From Hedera helix (taxonomy: Eukaryota; Streptophyta; Magnoliopsida; Apiales; Araliaceae), in the NCBI GenBank assembly GCA_947179155.2, contig OX359273.1, positions 42,567,023-42,631,022 of the forward strand: a stretch of 64,000 nt of DNA, given 5' to 3'. Under the pieces are notes generated by a model. That model was given only the letters and a program-made list of their open reading frames with translations. It was not told where the DNA came from and made no database searches. Shown here piece after piece: positions 1 through 11,758 of the stretch; position 1 is the first letter of the stretch; each line of letters starts with the position of its first letter. The translations under genes and the position numbers were made by a program.

Positions 1-1673
1 AGCCTTGTTAAAGTTAAAGCAATGTGAAGTTCCAATTGTGTGGCTACCTATATATATATTTAACAGTAATAATTAATAGGGCTCAAATTAAATTAATCTC
101 ATATATATATATAACTACGATTATATAAGTTCCATGTAATATTTGAATGATAGATGTAATTTGTTTCATCTATCATTCAAATATTACCTGATAAGACTAC
201 AAGGTCTTTTACACTAAGACCTTTTTGTTGCCAATCTTGTATCAATGTGGTTATGTTTGCAGTTGGAGGTGGTAAATTTGTTAAGGCGTCGGTCAGTATT
301 GACACTCTTCTGTCTCTTAGCCCAGTTTCTACATTCCAGAATGGGCCTTTAATCTGAAAAGAAAGTTATAATTTTGCATACAGGAGTTCTATCTCACGAA
401 CATTTGATTACAAGAGTATAAATAGTTAATTAAGGTTTTACATCTCAGTGAAAACGTTTTATGAAATATACAGAAATAAAGAAAACAATATAGAGAATCA
501 AATAAACTTTACGGTGACAGCTGCATCCCTAGCTACTAAGACCAGTATATCAGCACAAGAAACCACCCCAGGGCATGCTTTCTCTACGGCGGACTTGACT
601 TTATCTATAATATTGTTATACCCTTTTAGGCTTAGATTAGGGAATGCATCCTTTTCATTTTGATTAGTACTTGATGAGTTCAACAGCAGCGACCCATCAC
701 ATCCCTGCAAATAATTAGTAATAACACCAACTTAATATTTTTTCAAACGGGAAAAATATCAAAAATTAATACTTTTAGGATTGAATTATATTTTTCACAT
801 ACCCTAACGAAACAGTCGTGAAAGTGCATTCTCAGCAAAGGGGCAGCAAGAGTAGGGGTGTGAGACCATGAATAAAATTAGGGTTCACATTGTATGATTT
901 TATAATCTTAAAAATATAATTTAAAGAGATGTTGTCATGAGTCCCGAGGCAGAAGACTCATGGGGACAACTCGTGTTTGGGAATCGGTTGAGGGATTGGA
1001 TTGGTGGCTAGAAGAATTGGATGATTTGGGCATTATCTGGGTAACCAGGGGTATTCCAGGAATTTCCTTATCATTAAGGGCATTCTTGGAATTTCCCCTT
1101 TTTGACATGTGCCTGGCACATGTCATGGATCCTATAAATACCCCTTCACTTAACAAGTGAAGGGGACTTTTGAGCACTTGAGAATTCTAGCCATTGAAAT
1201 TATCTCTCTCTCAACAAGGAGAAGTTAGAAGGAATCGAGAATTTGTGATCGACTAATTATCGAGTGAATAAAAGTGTTGGCTTGCCTATCTTGAGTTCAC
1301 TTGAAACACCTGTCACGGCTCTTGGATACCAGCGGTTACGCCGTGATCCTGAGAGTTCTGCCACGTGTTGCTTTGGTAGTTGTTCACCGGTTTCTCTCCC
1401 CTCTCCAATCTTTCAACCGATTCCATACTCTTTCCGGATTTCTCGCCTCCACCATTACTACGAACCCTAACCCTAGCAAGGTATGTAATTTTTGTACCTA
1501 CAAGGGGCAACCGAGATGACTTGATCTATCGTCTTCTTAACAATGACCTTGGCACTGGGGCATGTTTTTTTGTAAAACCCTACTTTCAAATCCTTTGCGT
1601 TTGCAGTGCCGATAACAAAAGCAAATACTATTAGTTGAAGAAGGAAAAATACTGAAAATTTTTAGGTAGCCAT
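1..1673 (-). pseudogene. class III peroxidase pseudogene (tandem copy 1, truncated by window edge)
   Basis: Diverged paralogue of the intact peroxidase at 4904-6402. Pieces, in coding order: start ATG at 1671-1673, exon 1 at 1508-1673 plus 803-858 (split by a solo LTR), exon 2 at 513-704, exon 3 at 188-353, and the first 47 bp of exon 4 at 1-47. Exons 2-4 keep open frames and GT/AG borders. Haem-pocket motifs remain (RMHFHDCFVR, then GCDGS; HTIG at the exon 4 start). Disabling changes seen: the fourth codon is TAA, because three bases are gained relative to the paralogue (ATG GCT ACC TAA); the LTR separates the signal peptide half of exon 1 from the distal-histidine half; the GRRDGR motif has become GLRDRR; GGHTIG has become GSHTIG; and the TATA box of the paralogue reads TATCAAA here (about 1741-1747). 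If the LTR and one copy of its target duplication are ignored, exon 1 is collinear with the paralogue. Very likely non-functional. Confidence 0.9.
859..1502 (+). mobile_element. solo LTR (644 bp) inserted in peroxidase exon 1
   Basis: The segment begins TGTGAGACC and ends CCTACA, so it has the TG...CA ends of an LTR. It is flanked by a perfect 5-bp target duplication AGGGG (854-858 and 1503-1507). The intact paralogous exon at 6184-6402 gives the empty site and is collinear on both sides. A plant TATA box (TATAAATA) lies at 1133-1140, giving a plus orientation. No internal region or second LTR is present, so it is read as the product of LTR-LTR recombination. A short CCCTAACCCTA telobox-like motif lies near 1465. 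The family is not identified. Confidence 0.9.
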
Positions 1674-1758
1674 TGACACTACAATTAGCTTATAACTTTT
1701 CCAATTTTGTTTGTGAGAATTAAGCCAGAACATGTCCCATTTGATAGTCCAGTCAAGT

Positions 1759-2484
1759 TAGTTGTCAAATTGTGAATCGTATCGTGTATTGAAAATTTCA
1801 ATATCGTATATATCATGAATCGTATCATAAAATACGGAAATAAAATAAAAAATATAATAATATATATTTAAACATATAAAATACAAATTTGACTATAGAT
1901 TAAAGTAATCAAGTAAATATTATTATAGACTAAAAATAAATTTTAAAGTTAAACATTAGTCAAAATACTCTAAATTGATTTATTATATATTATTTTAATA
2001 ATCTTTATAGAGTAACAACAGAAAACGAAAGTTCAGATTCATCTTTAATCTATAAAATAAAAGAGAATAATCCAAATGAACAAGTGGAGATTTATATATC
2101 TTCTTATAGAAAATGACGTGAAAAAAATAAAACGATATTTTTAATTAGATATAATACTCTAAAAAGTGATTAAAGGCTCGTGAAGCGATATAGAATATGT
2201 TTATGTTAGAAAACCTCTTCAATTGAAATGTTAAAAAGTTTTATTTTTAGTCTTTTGGATTCACAAAAAAAAAAAAATAAGTTGATTGCTTTTAAACAGT
2301 GTTGTGCATTGTATCGTATCGCAAAAATCGTATCGAATCGTAATTGAATCGTAAGATACGATATTATTTTAAATTCACTCTGCGATACGTATCGTATTGT
2401 CTCCATATCGTATCGTATCGTATCGTAAGATACGTATCAAATTGTCTCCATATCGTATCGTGTATCGTAAGATTCTGACAACTA
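1759..2484. mobile_element. putative TIR/MITE-like element rich in ATCGTATCG repeats
   Basis: The segment is bounded by a perfect 9-bp terminal inverted repeat (TAGTTGTCA at 1759-1767, TGACAACTA at 2476-2484). Both ends and the last 190 bp carry many short overlapping CGTATCG/ATACGAT motifs; the middle is plain AT-rich DNA. It lies in the 5' flank of peroxidase copy 1 and is absent from the otherwise alignable flank of copy 2 (about 6475-6530), which supports insertion. No clear target duplication was found and there is no coding capacity. Class (hAT-like or other) is not decided. Confidence 0.5.
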
Positions 2485-4880
2485 TGATTGTCATTACATG
2501 GCATTTACATTTGTTAATTGCATTCAGATAACGATCTAGGAGAATATTATAGTGGTTTGAGTTGATTTGACTTAGTTTGATTGATATTCTATGAACAAAA
2601 GAAATTATCAAATTTAAATTCTATAATTAGTTTTAGTACTAAAACGATTTACTATTTAGAGAGGAAGCACTAAATTATCCAAGTGACCTATTAGATTAAT
2701 AATCGTGCTAACAAAAGCTGAATGAAACTCTCGGATAGTAGATAATGTACGTGATTTTTTTATTTTCTTAAAAGAAAAATGGAGTCTAATTTGTTATAAA
2801 TAAGAACACTCAACCATTAACAAGGTCATTACGTGTTTATTATGTGATTTCAGATAATAGTCCTAGTTGATAACAATATTATACTTCTTAATTCCAGATC
2901 GATCTGAAACGAAAACTACCTACATTAATTTGAATGTGTTGTGATGTTGCTCTCAGCAACATAAAATTCTTAGAGAAACGGACAAGTGATTATACACTAA
3001 AAGATGTTGATCAGGTAATATGTATATATATTACATTAGCAGCTTAAACGTCCATGATCATGATTTCATCTAACTACTTTTGTCCTTACAAATTTACTAT
3101 ATTATATCGTTTGTTTGTAATATAAGTTATCTTGTAGAAAATTACCTTGATTTTGATTAGTGGCCTACATTTTTGGCTATAGATCAAACATTAATTATTT
3201 TGTAGAACGTGGGTGATTGGTTGATCTTTATTTTTTGGGTTCCTAATCTAATTAATTACATTTAAATTGAAATTCTCTCTCTATTGTAGTTTAGCTAATT
3301 GCATATTAACGACTTAATTACACTTTTATTACATTACAGTTTGTTATTTGTAGGGATATGTCCCCTATTGAGTTGAAGAAGCAAATATTAAATTAAATGT
3401 ATATCTTCAACTATCACTATTATATGGACCTGTCTTATGTGAAATTTATACATATTTGTACATTTTGTTTTTATTTAGCCTTCAATATTATTCTATGATT
3501 TTGCTATCCCGAAGCAGCTTATGGACTTTCAGTCGTTGCAACATCTCTGTTGGATGAGGAACTTCATAATATTAAATGTATTTTATATCTTATCTTGCCT
3601 AGTTTATACGTTAATGCGAATTAAAGCAGAGTATGCAACCCAAGTTGGAAAATGAAATTAGATCGGCCATTATTTGTGTATATACATATTAATTCTACTA
3701 ATTATTTCTATAGATTATTTGCATATTGTAAATGCTATATTTTTTTTTTAAATAAATTTTTGAAGGATTTCTGCCATATCTAAGAAATAGACTCTTAAAC
3801 GCAATACAAATGGTCGATGCATGATTTTTTTAGTGTTACCAGATCTAAGAATGTACTATGTAAATTTGAAGTAAATTACTATAATTAGTTGATTTAATAT
3901 CGAGTGTTGGATAAAATTGAAAATATTAAATATTATACAAAAACTTTAGAAAATTATCCACAAAGAATTAGTGACGGATCTTACAAAATGTCAGCAACAG
4001 ATAGTCCATCACAGTTGAATACATGGCAGACTTGTCCATCTCAAATGAGATAACTGGTGACGATTTGTCCATCACCAATTAATCTGCCATTATTAAAAAC
4101 AAAATAGCAACAGCTATAGCGATTAAAAAACTTTGCATACATCATATGGACTGTCGGTCACAAATTGACATTTAGCGACGGCGCATAACATATTAAATTA
4201 GCAACAAAAATTTCGCAAAAGGCATACGAACATGTGCGTCGCTGAAGTGAAATGAGCTACGGATTTGTCCTTCACTTAAATTAACGATTCTGGTAGTTCT
4301 GTATTTAATTCTTTACATTGCCAAATTATCATCAGACTGTAATTTAGTACGTACTTCAATTACTTATATATCATGATCATTTCAACATTGACATTTCAAC
4401 TAAGCAATCACTTCTCTTAAGATAGTATATGTAAAAGTTGCAAAACTAATAACCTACTTGGTTAATTATGTTCATGAATTTCAGTCAATAAACTTAATTG
4501 TATATATATAGCTACCCTAAACACAAAAATAGTCTCATCTATCAACTTTTTTGTTCCACAAATATAATCTTATTTTTATTGGTTGTATTATAAAATAATT
4601 CAATGTCCTCAAGTTTATTAATTTCATTGTTATTTCACACTACTAAATTAACAACTTAATATTTTTATGAGTAAACATAGAACAAGAATACATCCCTTAT
4701 TGTTTACAAATTGTGTACATTAAACAAAGTTAAATAAGCATAAAGAATCAGGTACACTTAAATCCGGAAATTTTTTAAAAAAAAATTATAAGAAATAAAA
4801 GTTACAGATCATACAAGTACATAATTAGAAACCATAAATTAATACCTCTAGACCTTGTCCAGAGATAAATTTAGAATGCA
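2485..4880. other. intergenic; first part is duplicated peroxidase upstream sequence
   Basis: About 2485-3180 aligns with 6515-8070 upstream of the second peroxidase: shared stretches around the TTGTCATTACAT, GTGCTAACAAAAG, GATAATAGTCCTAGTTGATA and TTAAACGTCCATG motifs. This is the 5' flank of a tandem duplication. From 3200 to 4880 the DNA is AT-rich with no credible gene. About 3965-4270 carries scattered GTGACGGA, GCGACGG and GCGTCGCT motifs with TTTGTCCATCAC. These resemble the subterminal repeats of degraded plant CACTA-type transposons, but no ends were found. Confidence 0.55.
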
Positions 4881-4903
4881 TGGGAGCTTAAAACGACCAA
4901 CAA

Positions 4904-6402
4904 CTAGTTAACAGTGGAGCAGACTTTCCTAATTTCACCTGCACTGCCTGTAAGAACTCCAATCCTGCCCATATTAACCATAGAAACACCGAAATCATTG
5001 AAGAAAGTTGATCCACTTGTGGCAGCTTGACGTTGGACATATTTTCTTGTCCGGCTGTTATTAAGTAAGGCACCATCAGACTGCATTAGTCCCTGATTGT
5101 TTGCTACAAGGGCATAGTAATTATCATCAAATTTCTTAAAACTTTTGGGGTCCATCTCTACTGTTGTGTTCTGGTCTCCGGGTTTGCATTTCTTCTTCAA
5201 CTTGGCAATGTATTTAGGGTCCAAACTCGGATCGGTATCGCCCTTTCCGGTGAAATTGTATAGACGGTTGTTAAAGTTAAAGCAATGTGAAATTCCAATT
5301 GTGTGGCCACCTATTCAATAAAAATATAAGGATTAATTACATAAAGTTAATCTCAGCTAATCATGATTAATGTATATTTAAGGTTCATGTAATTTGTCTC
5401 TTTTATCATTCAAACTAAATGTTACCTGATAAGACAACTAGGTCTTTTACACTTAGACCTTTTCCTTGCCAATCTTGTATCAATGTAGTTATGTTTGCAG
5501 TTGGAGGTGGTAAGTCTGTTAATGCCTCATTCAAATTTGACACTCTTCCGTCTCTTCGCCCAGTTTCTACTTTCCAAGACGGTCCTTTGACCTGGGTAGA
5601 AAAAGAATTCAATATAGTAATAATAAATTTCACATATACAAAGTTCTAGCTAGCTCAAGTGGTATTAGATGCTTCTGTACGCCAAAGTAAGTAGGGTTTT
5701 AAGTCTAAGTTCAAACATTTCAAAATATACAAAGAAACCAAAAAGAACTGGGGAATATTTTCATATAAAAATTACATTTCTAGTGCTATTTACGTGACAG
5801 TAATTAGGGTTTCAAGTCTCATTGCAAACATTTTTTTTGAAATATATATAACAATAAAAAAAGCAAGATGGACAACAAATAAATTTTTTATTACCTTAAC
5901 AGTTGCATCCCTAGCTACTAAGGCCAGAATATCGGCACAAGAAACCACATTAGGACATGCTTTTTCTACGGCGGACTTCACTTGATCTATAACGTCAAAC
6001 CCTCTTAGGCCTAGATTAGGGAATGCATCTTTTTCAGCTTGATTAGTTGATGAGTTCAACAGCACTGACCCATCACAACCCTGCAGATAATAAGGAAAAA
6101 ACAATAATAATTAATTTTTTAACAAATGAAAAATAAAGATTAAATATAATTTAGCAAATGAATTAAATACATTTTTTGCATACCCTAACGAAACAGTCAT
6201 GAAAGTGCATTCTCAACAATGGGGCAGCAAGAGTTGGTGTAGCCGAGATGGCTTTATCTACCGTCTTCTTGACTATGACCTCGACATTAGGGCACGTTTT
6301 CTTGTAAAACCCTACTTTCAAATCCTTTCCATTAGCAATGCTGATAACAAAAGCCAATAATATCAGTTGAAGAACGAAAAACACTGAAAATTTTGCAGCC
6401 AT
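4904..6402 (-). CDS. class III (secretory) peroxidase, four exons, 325 aa
   Basis: Exons (minus strand): 6184-6402, 5895-6080, 5426-5591, 4904-5310; all introns have GT/AG ends, phases 0, 0, 1, the classical class III layout. The spliced protein is 325 aa. Residues 1-25 form a signal peptide (MAAKFSVFF...ANG), so it is expected in the cell wall or apoplast. Catalytic distal Arg64 and His68 sit in RMHFHDC, the calcium-site motif GCDGS opens exon 2, and proximal His193 is in GGHTIG. Conserved cysteines and the C-terminal MGRIGVLTGSAGEIRKVC are present, ending CSTVN. Family role: H2O2-dependent oxidation of phenolics, lignin precursors or auxin, and generation of reactive oxygen. By eye it resembles the Arabidopsis PRX3/PRX27/PRX39 group; that assignment is from memory. 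There is no C-terminal vacuolar extension. Copy 1 is its dead tandem paralogue. Confidence 0.95.
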
Positions 6403-6466
6403 AATTTAGCAAAATTATACTTCAAACTTTTAATTGTTTGTGAGAATTAAGGTAGATCATGTCCCA

Positions 6467-6473
6467 TTTTATA
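6467..6473 (-). promoter_or_regulatory. TATA box of the peroxidase gene
   Basis: TATAAAA on the minus strand (context GGACTATAAAATGGGAC) lies 65 bp upstream of the ATG at 6402. This predicts a short leader of roughly 35 nt. The orthologous position in pseudogene copy 1 has decayed to TATCAAA. Confidence 0.6.
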
Positions 6474-7179
6474 GTCCCTCTAAGGCTCAAAGTCATCCGA
6501 ACCAGCTGTCACGGAATGGTTGTCATTACATTGCATTTACATTCACGAAGCGATGAAAGAGAATACTATATTGGTTTGACCTAGTTAGATTGATAATCAA
6601 GAACGAAAGAAAATAATGATCAACTTCAGATTCCTATGATTAGCTATAATACCAACGATTTGGCACAAAAAATACCTACTAGGTTAATTATTAATCGTGC
6701 TAACAAAAGTTGCATGCATGAAGCTCTTGGATAGTAGATGGAGTATGTGATTTTTTTTTAATGTTTAATTTGGCTGCTTATAATTAAGAGCAGTTGACCT
6801 TGCTGCTGGTAACATGCATCAACCATTAACAAGGCCATTCAAAGCTTATTATATGATTTCAGATAATAATCCTAGTTGATAAGAATATTATACCTCTTCC
6901 AGGTCGGTGTGACCGACGCAACAACATTCCAACGTGGAAGTTGTATGATATTGTACATGTTTTCAGCAATATGAATTTCTTTTAGAACCGCTTAGGTTCA
7001 AGGTGAAAGCTATATGTTTTGTTACATTAGCTGCTTAAACGTCCATGCTAATTTCTTTTGACTAATTTTTCTACATGTTATATAAAATGACATAAGATTA
7101 TCAAGTTTGTCATCATAATTACATGAAATTAACAATTTATAGTTTTTAGGAGTAAACCTAAAATAAAAATACCTCATTA

Positions 7180-7928
7180 GTGTTAGGATTTGGCCCAAAT
7201 GCAAAGGCCCAGCCCACATCAGTTAGGCCCAGGTCCAAACGTCGTTAGACTACAACCCACTAAGGTGAAACATGTTGAGTAAGCTGAAGGTTGACCGAGG
7301 GGCCTACACAACTATTCAGCAGCGCACTTGTCAGGCGATGAGATATCTCCCACCAAACCCCTCTTCTATGTGCTTGATTTGACAAGTTGAATGAATAAAG
7401 TATACGAACTATAAAATGAGGTCTACATGGGAAAAAAATTATTAGCTGGTCCTGGAGCAGGGCTAGTTGGTGCTCCAAACAAATCACATATTGTCATTTA
7501 TATAAAGTTTGAGCAAACCTTAACAAACCAGTGGGTCCAGATATAAGGTTTGTGCAAATTTCATACAAATTGCAGCATGTGATTGGTGGAGGACACCATC
7601 TAACCCTGCCCCGGAACCCTGAATAATTACTCCTAGAGGGTATGAAAATGATAGATGCAATTTTAACTTCATAGGTAAGTTCACTTCTAGGCCAATAAGG
7701 TTCTGACGTGCAGATAAAGAGAAGTGTATACTATCAACCTGCGTGTCAACACCGGATCCAAAACTCACACATAATTGATAGCCTGTTTTTTGACCGTGTT
7801 CACACTGAGCACGTATACCAGAAGCGTCCCATGGCAGCCTAACCATTGACCAAAGTGTAGACGCTTTGTACAGGCCTGAGCGAACAAGGGTCCACAGTTG
7901 GAGACTAACCCTCAAGGGCTATGTTGTG
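7180..7928. mobile_element. unclassified insertion in the duplicated peroxidase 5' flank
   Basis: The flank of peroxidase copy 2 is interrupted here relative to copy 1 (about 3050-3180). The extra DNA begins TGTTAGGATTTGG, like a copia-type LTR, but ends ATGTTGTGA, not in CA. It is bracketed by the direct repeat TCATTAG (7173-7179 and 7929-7935). It is less AT-rich than its surroundings. A 131-codon minus-strand reading frame at 7520-7915 shows no recognisable motif and is not called as a gene. It may be a truncated LTR element or a non-LTR insertion. Confidence 0.45.
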
Positions 7929-8286
7929 ATCATTAGTATTTGCAAATTTTGCATATTATAGAATTTTTTGTGGAATTGATGATGGAGTATTTGGTATAAT
8001 TTGTATTACCTTTATAAGTTATTATGTAGAAAATTGTCCTATTTTGAAAAGCGACCAACTTTTTTAGACATCACAAAAGAAAAATGTGGCCACATGAAGA
8101 GATAAAATAAAAGATAGATATAATAACTGGATAACAAGAAAATTGTCCATTATAGATCAAGCTATAGTTAAATAGCCATAAATAAATTTTTAACAATGGA
8201 TTGGGTTGTTCGAGCATGTCACATAATAGGGACCTTAATTACCCAAATTTATTAGGTTTTACATGACTAAGTAGAAGAAATAATAG

Positions 8287-8553
8287 ATACTTCCGTCTTT
8301 TAAAATTATAAGATTATTTTTAACGTTTAAAAAATTAATTTTAAATATTTTCAAACTTAAAATTAATATGAATTCATTTAATTTAAGTTAATACAATTAG
8401 AAAAATCATAAACTATATAAAAAATTATTACTAATTATAAGATTTATTATTTTTAAAACTTAATTGAATCATGTCAATTTAAAATTTAAAAATATTTTAA
8501 ATTAACTTTTAAGAAATTAATATTAATTTTATAATTTAAAACGGAGAGAGTAT
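8287..8553. mobile_element. Stowaway-like MITE
   Basis: About 265 bp, starting TACTTCCGTCTTTTAAAATT and ending TTTAAAACGGAGAGAGTA. The two ends are imperfect inverted repeats over tens of bases and resemble the CTCCCTCCGT termini of Tc1/mariner-type Stowaway elements, with TA at each border. There is no coding capacity. Confidence 0.6.
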
Positions 8554-9239
8554 ATTATATTGCACTTTGCTTTTATTAATTTAACTTGTGGCCATGAGAA
8601 GGGACGGTTGACATGATTGCCGGGGCTAGGTCAATTGGGCAAGTGGGGAATGAATCTTCTCCACATTCCGGCCAGTGCGGAGAGCCAACCCTTTAGAAAG
8701 TGATTCTCCTAGCTGTTTCTTTTGAATGCCTTGAGTTTCTGAAGCAACAGCAAAGTTTTAGTCATTCAACCTTCTAATCGGTGATATGTACTCTCTGGGG
8801 TCTAAAATTCAAAACCAAATTTCTTTTAACATATATTTTCAATTTTCGAGTATAAAGTGATTTAAAATTTATATCATATCATTACTTATAATCTACGTCG
8901 ATTTATATTATTATGTCAACATATGGTGCTAGTAAATGTTAGGGACATATTGAAAAAATTAGATCTCTCTAAAAATCGTCAATCTTAGAAATGGATCTTT
9001 AGTTTTGAAAAAAAAAGATTACATACCATACACATTTTAAGAGTAGGCAAATTAGGCAGTTAACTATTGGGTCAATTCATATTAATTAGAATTATTTGGG
9101 TTGGTTAACTGTTTTTTATACTATAGGTTAGGTTAGGTTTGGGACTATATTATTGATGACAAATATGAGTTTAAACTAATTAACTAGTTCTAACCCATAT
9201 TAATTTAACTCATTCAAATCTAATAAGTCTTATACCTCA

Positions 9240-9470
9240 AATCTATTTTTTGTCAAAAGTTATAATTTGTTTTTAGTTAATTTATAATTCATATGAATTC
9301 ATTTAATTTAATTAATACAATAATTAAGTGTGTAAATTATTTAAAAAGTATAATTAAATAAAATTTATTTTTATTAAAATCAAATAAAATTCATAATTTA
9401 AAATTTTATAAATTAACCAAAAACAAATTATAATTTTTTTTTTTTTTTGTAGAATAAAGAGAATATATTT
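9240..9470. mobile_element. degraded inverted-repeat element (MITE-like)
   Basis: The arms around 9258-9292 (AGTTATAATTTGTTTTTAGT) and 9402-9436 (ACCAAAAACAAATTATAATT) are near-perfect inverted repeats about 35 bp long flanking an AT-rich core. The layout matches 8287-8553. A poly-T run follows the right arm. Confidence 0.45.
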
Positions 9471-10389
9471 ATTATTCGAAGCAGTCAGTTATAAAGACTT
9501 TTTTCACAATAAAATAAATTAAGAAATACTATTTTTACATTAAAAAAAAATACATGAAGATAAAACTCACTTTATATTAAAAATTCATGTCAAATATAAT
9601 AGCTCCTTACACATTTACAGTCTATTCGTATTACAACATACAAAAATATGTAATTTAAAATTTTATGGGGCAAAAAATAATTTAAGATGCAATTTTAATG
9701 GTTAGTTTGAAATTTGAAATATGGGTTGACCTATATTTAACCTATAACTATATGGTTCCAACCCATATGACTCGTATTAAAAATAGGTAATGTAGTTTTA
9801 GTTCTTAAATAGAACCATAATCAAATTTTGTAAACAAAAATCAACCCACAACCATATTTTGCCAGGTCTAAAACCATGCATGATTAATTTTTATGTAGAT
9901 CGAGGTTATGCTAGAAGCCCTACTGATCACTCTGAAATTACATCGTGACAATGAATGAACATGTGAGTAGGTAAATTGTTCCCTGACTACCGCCTAATGA
10001 TACGTTTGGATTAAGAGAATGAAATGAATGAAGAGATATAATAAAAAATAGTGTATTAGATGATTATTTTAAAGGATAAACCATTCCAATTGAATGAAAA
10101 TTAATTTCAACCCTTTGATTTTTATTACATATGAGAGGTGCTGGAATAAATTTCATTCTAATAGAATGGATATGTATGATAATTTTACCATCATATTACA
10201 CCACTCACCCCTACCAACAATCGAGCATATATTTGAAATAACTTAAAATCATTCTATTCTTTCTTTCATTCCATTCAAACGCATCATAAATTACAAAAGT
10301 TGTTCTGTGGGTGCCAAAAAAATAAAAAACAAGAAAGTAGTAAGGAGTATTATTCTTTTTGTTGACTTTTTTTTTTGTATGAATATTAA

Positions 10390-11190
10390 GGATCTGTTTA
10401 GGAATGACTTATTTTAAAATAATTTATAAATTAAAAGTTAAAATAAATAATAAGTCGTTTTCAGTTGTAACTTATAAAAAAATATTCGGTATTAGTTTGA
10501 CATATAAGTTAAAATAAGTTGTAAAAGTGTTTGGTTGATAATAACGTATAATTTAAAATAAATTATAAAAATTACTAAAAAAATATTAATAAAAAAATAA
10601 TTTAATTCAATATTTCATCATAAGAATTACCATTTTAACGTTTATAAAACATTAGCAAGAAGAATAACTTTAATATTCATGAGTTTTTCTTTTTTCTTTT
10701 TTTTTTTTTACAAATAACCATGAGTTATTAATCAATATTATTATTACTATTCTTTTTAGACATTTTAATATAGTATTATGCTCTTTTTAAAATTGTTATT
10801 ATTCTTACTACATTTTGACACTTGAAAAACTCAAAATAAAAAAAGAAAGAAAAACTTAAATAAATATTGATAAAAGAATTATTAATCCTAATGAATTTAT
10901 ATTTAATTGTTATTTTACAAAATTTTAATATTAATTAAAAAATTAAAATTAAAAATAGATGGAGGGAGGGAGAGAGAGAGAAAGAGAGAGAGGGAAAGGG
11001 AAATATAAAGAGAAAAATAGATGTAATTAGTAAAGAAGATAGAAGGTAGAAACTTATTTATTTAAAATGACTTATACGGTATTTTTTGAGAAATAAGAAA
11101 TATTTACTTATCAAAAATAATTTATAAAACATAACTTATAAGTCAATTTATAAATTAAAAATTAAATCATAACCAAATACTCAAATAATA
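10390..11190. mobile_element. possible MITE with TTATAAGT-rich arms
   Basis: The left part (GGATCTGTTTAGGAATGACT...) and right part (...ACCAAATACTCAAAT) carry inverted copies of TTATAAATTAAAAGTTAAA and AACTTATAAGTCAATTTAT-type blocks. This resembles widespread plant MITEs ending in a GTTTGG-like motif. The ends are degraded and the borders approximate. Confidence 0.35.
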
Positions 11191-11637
11191 AAAAAATAAC
11201 TTATAAGTCAGTAATCAAACCAATTTTTAATTCATGGCCGAATAGGCCATAAGATTTGTATAAAACTGACGTAATTAATTTTTCGATAATCGTTTTATGT
11301 ACGTAGTTGTAAACTTTAATGACTAAATTTATAATTGAGAAAAAATTAAAGTAAGGTAAATTATATATGTTGAAGTACATCTTATATATGCATGTCAAAA
11401 TAACTTTGGAAGAAAAATAAAAAGAAAGTTAACTTGAGGTGGAGAATCACTTGGCCCCATGGGGTACAATTTTGTTTAGGGTCCTTAATATTAATATACA
11501 ACAATTAAAAAGTAATTACAAAAATAAAGCACATACAAAATAATTACAAAAAGACTACAACAAGATAAATTTATTAAATCATTCAGTTTCCTACAAATAA
11601 GGAATTCCTTAAATCAAGGATAATTAACTGCGCGGCT

Positions 11638-11754
11638 CCAATATTTCTCATGCTTACGATATGCTTCGTAAAAGCACTCCAGCTCTTCCTTGCTCCACAG
11701 TGGCCCCAACATGTCAGACAACTTCCTCTTCCGCTGGTTTCTTCTATCAGCACT
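11638..11754 (-). pseudogene. fragment of an ALWAYS EARLY (LIN9-type) gene
   Basis: Translates (minus strand) to RKRKLSDMLGPLWSKEELEC followed by FYEAYRKHEKYW. I recognise this as the N-terminal SANT/Myb-like segment of plant ALWAYS EARLY proteins, homologues of Drosophila Aly/LIN-9 in the DREAM/MuvB complex. Only about 39 codons remain. The frame then runs into unrelated residues and a stop, with no other part of that roughly 1000-aa protein nearby. The 5' end of the fragment includes a 20-bp sequence repeated inside the neighbouring PPR fragment. Confidence 0.65.
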
Positions 11755-11758
11755 CTCT

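Larger units (their letters stand above)
8070..11600. other. AT-rich intergenic DNA with degraded MITEs
   Basis: No protein-coding gene is supported. The stretch holds the inverted-repeat elements listed separately (8287-8553, 9240-9470, 10390-11190). A (GA)n purine tract lies near 10966-11000. A somewhat GC-richer island at about 8590-8730 could be a gene relic, but no family was recognised. Confidence 0.5.

Noticed and set aside
1463..1476. CCCTAACCCTA motif as interstitial telomere
   Set aside because: Only about two units, within the solo LTR; at most a telobox-like promoter motif.
7520..7915. 131-codon minus-strand reading frame
   Set aside because: No recognisable motif, lies wholly inside an insertion, and has no homologue in the paralogous flank. 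Probably chance.
8590..8730. GC-richer island as a gene fragment
   Set aside because: Translations in all frames were inspected by eye around its centre and no family was recognised.
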